Below, piece after piece: positions 53,900 through 62,988 of a stretch of DNA of 64,000 bases. Every line of letters starts with the position of its first letter. The first letter of the stretch is position 1. Under the pieces are notes generated by a model. That model searched no databases. It worked only from the letters and a program-made list of their open reading frames with translations, and was not told the origin of the DNA. This stretch comes from Protula sp. h YS-2021 (Eukaryota; Annelida; Polychaeta; Sabellida; Serpulidae), in NCBI GenBank assembly GCA_949752745.1, contig OX457029.1:41232500-41296499 (forward strand), written 5' to 3'. The position numbers and the translations under genes are program-made.

Positions 53900-54660
53900 C
53901 CGGGGGTTTCCGAAAAAAAGTCCAGGGCTTCTATTTGGAAACTGGCCATTTTCAGGCGCTCATTTAAAAACCAAATAGAAGCCCCAGGGCTTCTATTAGG
54001 AAACAGTTTCCTAATTGGAGCCCCGGGCTTCTATTTTTCAGATGGAGGGGGGGGGGGGGAGGTTGTTGATAAGTTTTTATTGGGAAAAAAGAAAGTTTAC
54101 CATCAGTCTTTTATTTTATTTATTTACATGCTGCGGATATCCGCACAAAAATAAGAAAACACTAAAAAACAACAGTAACCAAAAACTCTGGTAAAGTGTC
54201 CTGTGTAAAACACGAAGCACAGGATTAAGCAACGATGCAGAACGTGTCTGGGGGTTTGCCTCACATCAAAGGATTAAGTGCACCGTGTATGCATTGCGAG
54301 TAAACACGAGTTCTAAAAAGACTTACAGGGAAGGAGGGGCAACACCACGCCGCTCGTTTCAGTACTCAGCTCGTTATGTTTCCAGCAATACTCAGGAGTA
54401 AATGTGGCAGTGGGGAGGGGGCGTGTGTTCGCCTTGTGCGAAGCACAGGATTAAGCAACGACGCAGAACATGTCTAGGGGCTGCCTCATATCAAAGGATT
54501 AAGTGCGCCGTGTCTGCATTGCGAGTAAACACGAGTTCTAAAAAGACTTACAGGGAAGGAAGGGGGCTTTATTAGGAAACGATTTTTTTCAGGTCTTTAT
54601 TTTAACTCCAAACAGTTTCCTAATAAGAGCCCCGGGGCTTTTAAATGGGGGGGGGGGGGG
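53900..54660 (-). mobile_element. Palindrome-rich foldback element, copy 2
   Basis: Inverted relative to 44266-45071 and colinear with it, including 'gggggtttccgaaa', GGAAACAGTTTCC, the two about 220-base internal units and the CCCCGGGG palindromes. It ends in a G run at 54646-54660 where copy 1 continues to a full terminus, so this end looks truncated. Confidence 0.85.
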
Positions 54661-56935
54661 CTAGATCAACAGCTATCGGTCCCTTTGGTTTCATATCCAC
54701 TTTAATTAAAATGAAGTTCCTCATAAGTTTCACTTTGATCTGTATCTCTGTATAAGTGCGTGAGAGTTTTTACCTGATTTGGGAAATATTATTATGATGT
54801 TGTCTTTTAAAACAGACAAAATTAAAACGGCAAAGCGTGAAAAAATATATATAAAAGCATGTATCCGTGTATCACAACTTAGTTCGTAATGTTCAAAAAC
54901 TATAAATTTACAAAATATGTAATTTGTATGTATATTTGTTGAGGAGAAAATTTTAATATATTAATATAAAGTTGCTTTGGTGTCAAAACAACAATCAAAA
55001 TAAATCACTTATCAAGCATCAGTAAATGTAAAGATGTGAATGTAAAGACATAGAACTGCTTTCCAAAGACAGAGCTGGCAATTATTATTACTTCTCCATT
55101 GATGAGTATTTAGAGGCCTCTGATAAATAGCTCTTTCCATTTAGGTAAACTGATGAGTGCATATTCTTTCAATGGATAATTTTTCATTGCAGTGTATTTG
55201 TGATTACTGTTATCTGGATTAACCGAGAGATACTCGTTTAAAGTACGCTTTTAGGGCTCTAATTATCTGTTCTAACGCTCTACACTGAGTGTCCTAGTAA
55301 AGTAGCACGCAGACATAAAGCTCGTCACCTCTAACGCTATCTTCAATTCCATTTGAAGGTACTGTTATATGCTAAAAATCCATAACTGTATGATTTTCGG
55401 TGGAAGCGGTTATTTAGCAGCGAATGTACTGGCATAGTTGTGTCTATGAAATATTCCCCATGGAGATGTTGACATTAAGCATGCGTCGTAATGGAAGCGG
55501 TGTGATGCTCAATATGAGCAGTAGATAAACATATTATGTAGTGAGATTTAGGACCTTATCAGAGCAATTGTGTAATTGTACCAAATGACACTTAAGGCTT
55601 TATTCCCACGCACACAGTCTCAAATAGGTTTATCTCAAAGTGCATAACTAAAAAATGCAACAGTAATCAATAGTATTTACTAAAATGGATAAAACTCTTT
55701 ATTCAAATTTCCTAGCACAATTTCCCTTTGTTTTCTATACGGACAAAAATATTTTCTTCGGGGGTTTGTGTGCAAACATTGAGATGTTTATTTTGACAAA
55801 TGGCGTTATGATAATTTATGGCTCTCCAAATATGTCAGATCAGTTCTTTCTTTCAGACTGAAGTTTTTTGGCTGAGTGCCAAAATATCTACTACAATATA
55901 GCTTGAACATTAAGAAAGAACGATAATTATTCAGGTTTAATCTTTATTTTATGTAATGAGAACGAGAACATTTGCAAGAACGCCTTTTTGTAAAAATTAT
56001 GTAAAAATAAGTTTTTAAAAGAGAGATGTTGCTTTTAGTATGTGTAAAAAAAGGGCAAAGTAGAAAAAGATGTGAACTTAATATTTATTGGTGAATGCAA
56101 GTAACTGCAAATGCTCAACACGTATTAAAACATTGAGTCAAATTCAATTATTTTATTGTTTGTATATTAACCGGGGGTTTGGCTGTAATAAAATTTACAC
56201 TTGTTTTTATATTTTCTCTGTCATTGCTAATAATTATGTCATCATTCGGATAATGGTCAACCGATAACCTGTCTTGATTTATTGGTTTTGGTAATCACTA
56301 AGATCCTGGTTTGAAAATCGGCTGTTTATGTTAAGCAATGATTAATTTTTGGTGCGATTAAATCAGCTAGGTAAATACAAGAGGTAGTGTTAACTTTCGC
56401 ATAATTAAAAATTGCCACCCAATGAGTCTTCCGACTCTCTCTATAAAACATGAGGAAATGAAAAAATTTGGTCGAAGTTCTGTACTTTAATTGCTTTTAT
56501 CTGCAGATTGGAATTTTACTGAAATGCATAGCCTGTGTTTTCGTAATGGACCAGGAACTCCAGAAAAAAAGAAGAAAACATGAAGAAAAATGGTATAAAA
56601 TATTTGCTAAAAAAATTAAAATCTAATTGAATTACACAGGTGATTATATGCGACAATCATCACATGAAAAATTGTAGATCACATAATATATACGCCTAAC
56701 TCTCCTTGATACTACGAGAAAGAATAAAAGCCCATACCAGAAACAAGGCACGAAGTAAGTGTTAATTGTCTTCGCTAAGTGCCCGTAAAAGTTGCTTGCG
56801 ATTAAAGCTGCATATTCTTTTAAAGGAAACATTTAACATAGCCACTGAAAAAAAAACATGTAGAAAAACTTGTGTAAAAAATGCCACAGCAATTATCAGT
56901 CGATGTGATAATTCATGTAAGTAGTAGGAAAAGGG
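54661..56935. other. Gene-poor AT-rich stretch
   Basis: About 2.3 kb without a recognisable gene, RNA or repeat on either strand. Confidence 0.45.
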
Positions 56936-57150
56936 GGGTTCTGGGTCACTTTGTGACGTCATACTGTCTGGAAATGACGTCATCATGTCTGGAGCGGATT
57001 TCTGGGTCACTTTGTGACGTCATACTGTCTGGAAGTGACGTCATAGCGTCTGGACCGGAAGTGTTGTCTGGAGCGGAAGTCATGATAAGCGTTAGGATAG
57101 GCGCGGCCATCCATGACGTGATAATGACGTCATGATGACGTCATAATGAG
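56936..57150. promoter_or_regulatory. Cluster of six TGACGTCA (CRE/ATF) palindromes
   Basis: Perfect TGACGTCA occurs six times within about 190 bases (about 56953, 56974, 57014, 57036, 57124, 57135), plus one TGACGTGA. The first four lie in two copies of a 61-base repeat beginning 'ctgggtcactttgtgacgtc' and containing 'atactgtctgga'. The motif is the consensus for CREB/ATF factors. Whether it is regulatory or only a repeat is not shown. Confidence 0.5.
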
Positions 57151-57314
57151 ATCATACTGTCTGGAGCGAAAGTCTGGAGCGAAAGTTGTTTGAAAGTGTT
57201 GGCCGAGTCAATCATCATGAAGCCAACGAACTCCACCTGTCAATCAGTGTAACCATGGCAACAGACCCTAAAAAGTGATGACAGGCCCTAAAAAGTGATG
57301 ACCTCCCCCCCCCC

Positions 57315-57700
57315 TCGAAATTGTGATTTTTGCATATTTATCCGTTTCAGACGATTCTGAACATTTTTCATTTTTTGGGTCGACCACCCCCCCACCCCCC
57401 CTCGAAATTGTGATTTTTGCATATTTATCCGTTTCAGACGATTCTGAACATTTTTCATTTTTTGGGTCGACCACCCCCCCCCCTCGAAATTGTGATTTTT
57501 GCATATTTATCCGTTTCAGACGATTCTGAACATTTTTCATTTTTTGGGTCAACCACCCCCCCACCCCCCTCGAAATTATGATTTTTGCATATTTATCCGT
57601 TTCAGACGATTCTGAACATTTTTCATTTTTTGGGTCAACCACCCCCCCCCCCTCGAAATTATGATTTTTGCATATTTATCCGTTTCAGACGATTCTGAAC
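57315..57700. repeat. 84-bp tandem array interrupted by the Polinton insertion
   Basis: Five units starting 'tcgaaatt' at 57315, 57402, 57484, 57570 and 57653. Each contains tttatccgtttcagacgatt and a poly-C spacer of variable length. The fifth unit stops after 'gattctgaac' at 57700. The minus-strand frame at 57268-57642 is an artefact. Confidence 0.95.
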
Positions 57701-57807
57701 TCAGCAGTACAACTGTAAGTGAGACATTCATATACATAAGTAAAATTCTGCTGAGTCAGCAATTTTTGAACAAAGTTACACACCATATTTTGATTACATG
57801 GAAGTAG

Positions 57808-57815
57808 TATAAAAG
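57808..57815 (+). promoter_or_regulatory. TATA box of the first Polinton gene
   Basis: TATAAAAG 71 bases before the ATG at 57879. The surrounding 'gattacatggaagtagYataaaagcatgag' recurs at 58379-58412, where the box is degraded to CATAAAAG. Confidence 0.6.
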
Positions 57816-57878
57816 CATGAGTGAAACATGTCAACTAGTCAACTAGTAATACATTGTGTGACGAGAAAAGACTTCACA

Positions 57879-58346
57879 ATGTCAGCATTACTTCTTGACA
57901 GATGTATGACTATGGACGACGTCTTCAAAGTGAATTATACTAACTATGTGTTTTCAAAGCTTCCTACTTTTGAATGGGATTGGATGCAGCAAGTGAAGAA
58001 TTTACATCTGCATTGGGAAGCTGTCGGAAAGACTATTCCAAGTGATTTCATCGACTCGTTTCTACGTGACTGTGAAGATCTACATATACTATCAACTTAT
58101 GACATTGATTTAACATTTATCATATCAACTTATGACATTGATTCAGCATTTATCAACGCGAATACAATTTGGGCAGTTGAGCTCATGTTAGTTGTAGCTG
58201 CAAGAATCATTTTACTTTATGATGATGATGTTCCATTGACGACGAATGTATCAGACCTTGTTCGATTCAACCATGGACGAGTTGAAGTGAATTCAAACGT
58301 TTGCAAGTTCTTTGAAAAGCTTGACTCAGCAACCAGTTGGGTATAA
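57879..58346 (+). CDS. Polinton-borne unknown protein, tandem copy 1
   Basis: 155 residues from MSALLLDRCMTMDDVFKVNY to a stop at 58344-58346. An upstream in-frame ATG at 57828 exists, but the ATG at 57879 is preferred because the second copy starts at the same place with the same leader ('cttcacaATGTC'). The protein is acidic and probably helical, with conserved MHWEAVGK-type and DLVRFNHGRVEVNSNVCKFF segments. Relative to copy 2 it carries an internal 33-base tandem duplication (near 58089-58154, STYDID twice). No domain is recognised. The stop codon lies inside the TATA box of the next transcription unit. Confidence 0.75.
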   Translation: MSALLLDRCMTMDDVFKVNYTNYVFSKLPTFEWDWMQQVKNLHLHWEAVGKTIPSDFIDSFLRDCEDLHILSTYDIDLTFIISTYDIDSAFINANTIWAVELMLVVAARIILLYDDDVPLTTNVSDLVRFNHGRVEVNSNVCKFFEKLDSATSWV

Positions 58347-58349
58347 AAG
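58342..58349 (+). promoter_or_regulatory. TATA box overlapping the stop codon of unknown gene copy 1
   Basis: TATAAAAG inside 'ttgggtataaaagggagtg'. TAA of the upstream gene is 58344-58346. 'GagtcatttctcT' about 30 bases downstream could be the start site for copy 2. A second TATAAAAGG at 58460-58468 is 34 bases from the copy 2 ATG. Confidence 0.5.
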
Positions 58350-58493
58350 GGAGTGAACTCAGCAGAGTGGAGTCATTTCTCTGATTACATGGAAGTAGCA
58401 TAAAAGCATGAGTATTGAATAAGTTTGAACAAGTTACACACCAGATACCATCTAAGTTTTATAAAAGGAAGAGTGACGAGAAAATACTTCACA

Positions 58494-58928
58494 ATGTCGG
58501 CATTACTTCTTGACAGATGTATGACTATGGATGACGTCTTCAAAGTGAACTATATTGACTGTGTGTTTTCAAAGCTTCCTGCTTTTGAATCGGATTGGAT
58601 GCTGCAAGTGAAGAATTTGCATATGCATTGGGAAGCTGTGGGAAAGGCTATTCCAAGAGATCGTTTCATCAGCTCGTTTCTACATGAATGTGAAGAACTG
58701 CATTTACTATCAACTTACAACATTGATTTAGCATTTATCAACGCGAATACAATTTGGGCAACTGACCTCATGTTAGTTGTAGCTACTAGAATTATTCTAC
58801 ATTATGATGATGATGTTCCAAATAATGTATCAGACCTTGTTCGGTTCAACCATGGACGAGTTGAAGTGAATTCAAACGTTTGCAAGTTCTTTGAAAAGGG
58901 AGCTGATTCAGCAGACAGTTGGGTATAA
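58494..58928 (+). CDS. Polinton-borne unknown protein, tandem copy 2
   Basis: 144 residues, paralogous over the whole length to 57879-58346 (period about 615 bases), lacking the internal duplication and with small indels (RDRFISS, EKGADSADSWV). The conserved leader 'gacgagaaaaYacttcaca' supports the ATG at 58494 over the in-frame ATG at 58425. It is helical and acidic, and the family is not recognised. Its stop codon is again inside a TATAAAAG box, the same end structure as copy 1, so the duplicated unit included the following promoter. Confidence 0.75.
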   Translation: MSALLLDRCMTMDDVFKVNYIDCVFSKLPAFESDWMLQVKNLHMHWEAVGKAIPRDRFISSFLHECEELHLLSTYNIDLAFINANTIWATDLMLVVATRIILHYDDDVPNNVSDLVRFNHGRVEVNSNVCKFFEKGADSADSWV

Positions 58929-58931
58929 AAG
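58924..58931 (+). promoter_or_regulatory. TATA box overlapping the stop codon of unknown gene copy 2
   Basis: TATAAAAG in the same 'gggtataaaagggagtg' context as 58342. It is followed by 'gtcatttctcagcag' and lies 85 bases before the ATG at 59009. Confidence 0.55.
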
Positions 58932-59008
58932 GGAGTGGACTCAGCAGAGTGAAGTCATTTCTCAGCAGACAGTTGGAGGGAGTGGCTCATCAATACATTG
59001 TTGCAGCC

Positions 59009-59656
59009 ATGGAGAACAAGACAAGCAACGCAACGCAGCGCAGCAGCAGCTTTAAAATTAGTGCTAACTTAACCATTACTGTGGAGTATGGAGAATATGG
59101 GCCATTTCTACGCATCACACGTGGAGAGAGATGGTGTGCTTATTCACCATCTTTGTGGAAGATTGTGTGCCAGAGCTTGAAAAATTTACGCGACATTGGC
59201 TTCAAACTATACTTAACGCAAACGAAGTGGCTTGAAGTCATTTCATACTTGGATATGCGTTATGTGAGTTTTGTGCGCACGTCACGGTTTGAAGGGAAAG
59301 AATACACACATCACATCAACATGAATGATGGTGAATGGGAGACACTGCTTCAGGAGATGGACAACATCAACTCAGCCCTATCACCATGTGAGGAATGTCA
59401 TGACAAGAAAACGATCATCAAGCTGCAAAAGGATGGTCGGATGAAGGTGTCAAAGCTATCCAAGAAAAGGCTGACTGAAGTTCAGTTGGAGAACATGAAC
59501 GTACAAAATCAACTTGGACTTACCTGCGACTATTGTGGTGCTTGTGGATATGTGGAAGATTATCATTGCCACTGCCACAAGTATAATTGCAAGTTGTGTG
59601 AACCAAACAACTTCTGCGGCAAGTGTGGAGTACTTAAAGTCAGTGAAGCAAAGTAA
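59009..59656 (+). CDS. Polinton-borne PC4-like protein with Cys cluster
   Basis: 215 residues from the ATG at 59009 (gccATGG context, downstream of a TATA box). Residues about 19-60 (ITVEYGEYGPFLRITRG, then YSPSLWKIV) and about 88-122 (VSFVRTSRFEGKEYTHHIN, then GEWETLLQEMDNINSAL) resemble two strands-plus-helix units of the PC4/p15 single-stranded DNA-binding coactivator fold: short beta strands with FxGK, then an acidic Trp-containing helix. The C-terminus has a Cys/His-rich cluster (CDYCGAC, CHCHKYNCKLC, CGKC) that probably binds zinc. A role in viral transcription or single-stranded DNA binding is inference. A CEEC pair sits between the two parts. Confidence 0.6.
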   Translation: MENKTSNATQRSSSFKISANLTITVEYGEYGPFLRITRGERWCAYSPSLWKIVCQSLKNLRDIGFKLYLTQTKWLEVISYLDMRYVSFVRTSRFEGKEYTHHINMNDGEWETLLQEMDNINSALSPCEECHDKKTIIKLQKDGRMKVSKLSKKRLTEVQLENMNVQNQLGLTCDYCGACGYVEDYHCHCHKYNCKLCEPNNFCGKCGVLKVSEAK

Positions 59657-59683
59657 AAAGCTCACAAGACACACTGAATCAAG

Positions 59684-60016
59684 ATGGATGCATGTTTTAA
59701 AAATGCTTATATTGACTTGATGATTGCTAAACTTGCTTGCTGTGGCACTCCAGACTATCAACTTTATCATTTGGATGCTTTTTGGGATGTTGTACATCAT
59801 AGTCTTGATGTGATTGAACTACATTCAAGATTTCTTGGAGAATGTCATAAAATTGGAATAGAAGAAGATCCTGACTTTGACTTTGATTCTGCACTTTATT
59901 CTGCTCGTACTGATGTTGAAGTATATTTCACCGTAGTGGATCATTTGAGAGATTGTTGTAAAGAAGAAGAGGAAACCGAGCAGCTTTATCAAGTAAGTTA
60001 TATAAAAACCTTTTAA
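59684..60016 (+). CDS. Polinton-borne small unknown protein
   Basis: 110 residues from ATG 59684, 27 bases after the previous stop. Acidic and helical (DPDFDFDSALYSARTDVEVY), with CC pairs. A consensus donor GTAAGT at 59993 and an acceptor tttttcttactag ending at 60066 could remove 74 bases and end the protein two codons later. No known domain. Confidence 0.55.
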   Translation: MDACFKNAYIDLMIAKLACCGTPDYQLYHLDAFWDVVHHSLDVIELHSRFLGECHKIGIEEDPDFDFDSALYSARTDVEVYFTVVDHLRDCCKEEEETEQLYQVSYIKTF

Positions 60017-60296
60017 AACATGTTTATGACAACATAGTGAATTGATAACAATGTTTTTCTTACTAGCAAATTTAGTTTTATGTGAGTGTTTTCAACGTAA
60101 ACAAAGAAAGAACATGATAGAAGAGGCAGCAAATATATTAAAAGATATTTTATTACAGGAAGAAACCGACATGTCAGAATAAAACAACAGAAACAAAGTC
60201 AACATGGAGAATCTTGTTGTGTGAGACTTGATGTGCAGACGTGTGAACATGGAGAAGTGTGTTAAGTGAACAGCAACTGGAAAAAACTTGCTGAAT

Positions 60297-60395
60297 TTGA
60301 CAGACTTGCATTGCCGGAGCAGCATAACCTGACAGACTTGTGCTACATTGCCGGAGCAGCATAACTTGCTAAACCTGACAGACTTGTGCTGCAAG
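60297..60395. repeat. Diverged tandem repeat of about 40 bp
   Basis: Two to three units of 'ctgacagacttgtgctacattgccggagcagcataac' in the leader before the next small gene. It may be a regulatory or leader repeat. Confidence 0.7.
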
Positions 60396-60412
60396 ACCCA
60401 CAAGACTGCATA

Positions 60413-60745
60413 ATGGCGGACATGACACTGAGACAATATATTGTGCAAAAAGCTTATTGTGAAGAAATGTTATCCGCTGTAAAAAAGTTTGCTTATTTAG
60501 TCTGTCCTGCTTGCCAACTTGAAGAGTGTTCAGAACATACTTGTCATTTTGCATGTGTCTATACTTATTGGAATGAAGCTAAATATTACATTCATTTAGA
60601 TAAAGTGTTAGATAATGCAAATCAACGTTGTGAGAAATATGGTGTAGATGCTATTACATTGGATGAACTCAGTCATTGGTTAATGTTCATTGAAGACCAA
60701 TGGTCTCCAGTGATTCATACCATTGTATCCATACTTGATTTGTAA
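60413..60745 (+). CDS. Polinton-borne small Cys-containing protein
   Basis: 110 residues from MADMTLRQYIVQKAYCEEML. There is a Cys/His group, CPACQLEECSEHTCHFAC, that could bind a metal, then helical acidic sequence to a TAA stop at 60743-60745. ATG 60413 is preferred to 60386 because it begins after the leader repeats and in 'taATGG' context. Not recognised. Confidence 0.6.
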   Translation: MADMTLRQYIVQKAYCEEMLSAVKKFAYLVCPACQLEECSEHTCHFACVYTYWNEAKYYIHLDKVLDNANQRCEKYGVDAITLDELSHWLMFIEDQWSPVIHTIVSILDL

Positions 60746-60830
60746 ATACATGTTAGTTATAAATACATGTTAGTTATAAATACATGTTAGTTATAAATAC
60801 ATGTTAGTTATAAATACATGTTAGTTAAGT
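60743..60830. repeat. Five tandem 17-bp units
   Basis: Unit ttataaatacatgttag, about five copies, then two shorter 'atgttagttaag' pieces. It lies between the small Cys protein and the integrase gene. The repeated 'tataaata' could act as TATA elements. Confidence 0.9.
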
Positions 60831-60906
60831 TACTATGTTAGTTAAGTGATGTTGGTTGAGTTATAAAATAAAAGCTGTTCTGTTGAGAAGGTGGTTTTCA
60901 TTCATC

Positions 60907-62013
60907 ATGTCGACGTGGAAAGACTACTTGACCAATATTTACTTCAAACCTGGACAGCCTGGAGCATTTGCTGGTCCTTACAAACTGTATCACATCTTAC
61001 GAAAACATAATCAACCAGTCACACATTCACAAGTGAAGAAATGGCTACAGGATCAAGATGCTTTCAGTTTACTCCAACCTGTCAAATACAGGTTCAAAAG
61101 ACAACGTGTCATTACACGTGGTATTGATGATATGTGGGATATTGACTTGGCTGATATGGGAAACATAGCTCCCTATAATGATAACATACGCTTTTTACTC
61201 ATTGTCATTGATGTGTTTTCCAAATATGTCTGGGTACAGCCAATACCTAATAAATCACATACCAGCGTCATACAAGCTTTCCAAAAGATTTTTCATGACA
61301 CACGACGAAGACCGCGAACTCTAAGGTCTGATAAAGGAACAGAATTTAAAAACAGATGGGTAAAAGCATTTTTGAAGAAAGAGGGAATTCATGCTTATAC
61401 CACAAAGAATGAAACCAAAGCCAACTTTGCTGAAAGAGTCATTCGTACTCTGAAGGGAATGATGTATCGGTATTTTCTACATAATCAAACTTACCGTTAC
61501 TTAGACATTCTTCCAGACTTGGTGTACAATTACAACCATAGACCTCATGGTTCTCTTCCTAATAAATATGCTCCAGCCGAGATTCGTAAAGACAACGAAT
61601 CAAAAGTGTGGAAGTATATGTATGTCGACAAACTGAAATTGAAACCGAAGAAGAAGAAGAAGTACAAATTTAACATTGGCGATCATGTTCGCATTTCCCA
61701 CATTAAATATGTGTTTCAACGCGATTATCACATCAAATGGACGCAAGAAGTCTTCATTGTCACACATCGTTGTAAGAAGCAAGGAATACATTTGTATCGT
61801 GTGAAAGACTTTTTAGACGAAGATATTGATGGCCATTTCTATGAAGAAGAACTGCAGAAAGTGACCAAAGATATTGAATCTATTTATAGAATTAAAAAAG
61901 TCTTGAAAACACGTAAAAGACGAGGAGGAGGTGTGAAAGAATTATTTGTCAAGTGGTTAGGTTGGCCAAACAAGTTTAACAGTTGGGTGAAAGAAACAGA
62001 CATTCAACAATGA
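60907..62013 (+). CDS. Polinton integrase (retrovirus-like DDE) with chromodomain
   Basis: 368 residues from ATG 60907; an in-frame ATG at 60856 is possible but lies in leader sequence. The RNase H-like core has catalytic Asp80 (MWDIDLADM), Asp142 (LRSDKGTEF) and Glu176 (FAERVIRTLKG). Further on are YNYNHRPHGSLP, a basic stretch and an SH3-like segment (FNIGDHVRI). The C-terminus is a chromodomain (about 328-367, YRIKKVLK, then FVKWLGWPNKFNSWVKETDI), which in related integrases helps choose the target on chromatin. It catalyses insertion of the element's double-stranded DNA ends, usually with 6-bp target duplications. All three catalytic residues are present and no stops are seen. The stop overlaps the ATPase start (ATGA). 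Confidence 0.92.
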   Translation: MSTWKDYLTNIYFKPGQPGAFAGPYKLYHILRKHNQPVTHSQVKKWLQDQDAFSLLQPVKYRFKRQRVITRGIDDMWDIDLADMGNIAPYNDNIRFLLIVIDVFSKYVWVQPIPNKSHTSVIQAFQKIFHDTRRRPRTLRSDKGTEFKNRWVKAFLKKEGIHAYTTKNETKANFAERVIRTLKGMMYRYFLHNQTYRYLDILPDLVYNYNHRPHGSLPNKYAPAEIRKDNESKVWKYMYVDKLKLKPKKKKKYKFNIGDHVRISHIKYVFQRDYHIKWTQEVFIVTHRCKKQGIHLYRVKDFLDEDIDGHFYEEELQKVTKDIESIYRIKKVLKTRKRRGGGVKELFVKWLGWPNKFNSWVKETDIQQ

Positions 62014-62669
62014 AGCATCCATTTACATGTTTGGTCTCTGGACCTACAGGCAGTGGCAAAACGTCTCTGGTGAAGGAAATTCTAGAACAAAAGTTAATTC
62101 AACCCTCTCCGAAAAACATTTTATGGCTCTATGCAGCAGATCAGCCTTTGTACAAGGGAATGAAAGGCGTGGAATTTTACCAAGGCATTCCAGATGACAT
62201 TGAAGAGCGTTTTAACCCGAAGAAACCAATCTTACTTATCATTGATGACTTAATGACGAAATGTCATAGTGATGAGCGTATGACACGTCTCTTTAGTGTT
62301 AGCAGCAGTCATCAAAATCTAAGCATTATCTTTATTGTGCATAATTTATTCCATCATGGGAAAGAGATGCGAAATATTAGTTTGAATACACATTATATCA
62401 TTCTGTTTAAAAATCCGAGAGACAGTCAACAAATTAGTACATTGGCGCGGCAAATGTATCCTGGAAGATCTCAATTTCTCATAGAAGCCTATCAAGATGC
62501 TACTAGCAAACCTCATGGTTATTTATTCATTGATTTAAAACCAAAGACAAATGATCAACTACGTATTCGTACAGGCATTTTACCAAAAGATACACATTAT
62601 GTCTATATTGATAAAGCAGTGTATGAACAAGAACCAACTCATTTGACCATTCGCAGTCAAGATGTCTAA
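62010..62669 (+). CDS. Polinton DNA-packaging ATPase (A32/FtsK-HerA type)
   Basis: 219 residues from the ATG that overlaps the integrase stop. Walker A GPTGSGKT at 11-18 and Walker B PILLIIDDLM at 73-82, followed by the SSSHQNLSIIFIVHNLFH segment typical of viral packaging ATPases with its conserved Gln/Asn region. Such enzymes drive the genome into the capsid in Polinton-like viruses, adintoviruses and relatives. Size and gene position (directly after the integrase) are normal. No damage is visible. Confidence 0.9.
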   Translation: MKHPFTCLVSGPTGSGKTSLVKEILEQKLIQPSPKNILWLYAADQPLYKGMKGVEFYQGIPDDIEERFNPKKPILLIIDDLMTKCHSDERMTRLFSVSSSHQNLSIIFIVHNLFHHGKEMRNISLNTHYIILFKNPRDSQQISTLARQMYPGRSQFLIEAYQDATSKPHGYLFIDLKPKTNDQLRIRTGILPKDTHYVYIDKAVYEQEPTHLTIRSQDV

Positions 62670-62988
62670 ACGTATTCGAGCGAACCAGCCGTTTCTTCAT
62701 TTGCTTGCACGCAGTGGGCCTAAACGACGTAAATCCTTGCTACAGCAAGCTACAAAAGAGGAATTAACAAGCTTGTTTGAAATTTGTTTGAATATATTGC
62801 AAGGACATTTACCCTTAAGCTCAAAAAGGTATAAGGTATTCAAGCGTGAACGTCATACGCTACGTACTCTAGCAGATAAGAAGATATCCCTTCGACGAAA
62901 AAAGAAGTTGATTAATCAGAAAGGAGGATTCATTGGAGTTATTGCTAGATTGGCATTGCCCTTGTTAGCCAAACTACTGCTAAAATGA
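62662..62988 (+). CDS. Polinton small basic protein with hydrophobic C-terminus
   Basis: 108 residues, starting 8 bases before the end of the ATPase frame. It is Lys/Arg-rich for most of its length (for example GPKRRKSLL, KISLRRKKKL) and ends in a Gly-Gly turn plus a hydrophobic amphipathic helix (about 88-108). The pattern is similar to small core or membrane-active proteins of adenovirus-like and Polinton-like elements, so a virion role is likely. The exact family is inferred. Confidence 0.7.
   Translation: MSKRIRANQPFLHLLARSGPKRRKSLLQQATKEELTSLFEICLNILQGHLPLSSKRYKVFKRERHTLRTLADKKISLRRKKKLINQKGGFIGVIARLALPLLAKLLLK

Noticed and set aside
57268..57642. 124-codon minus-strand frame with repeated KNEKCSESSETDKYAK
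   Set aside because: Translation of the 84-bp tandem array; the repeats explain the open frame.
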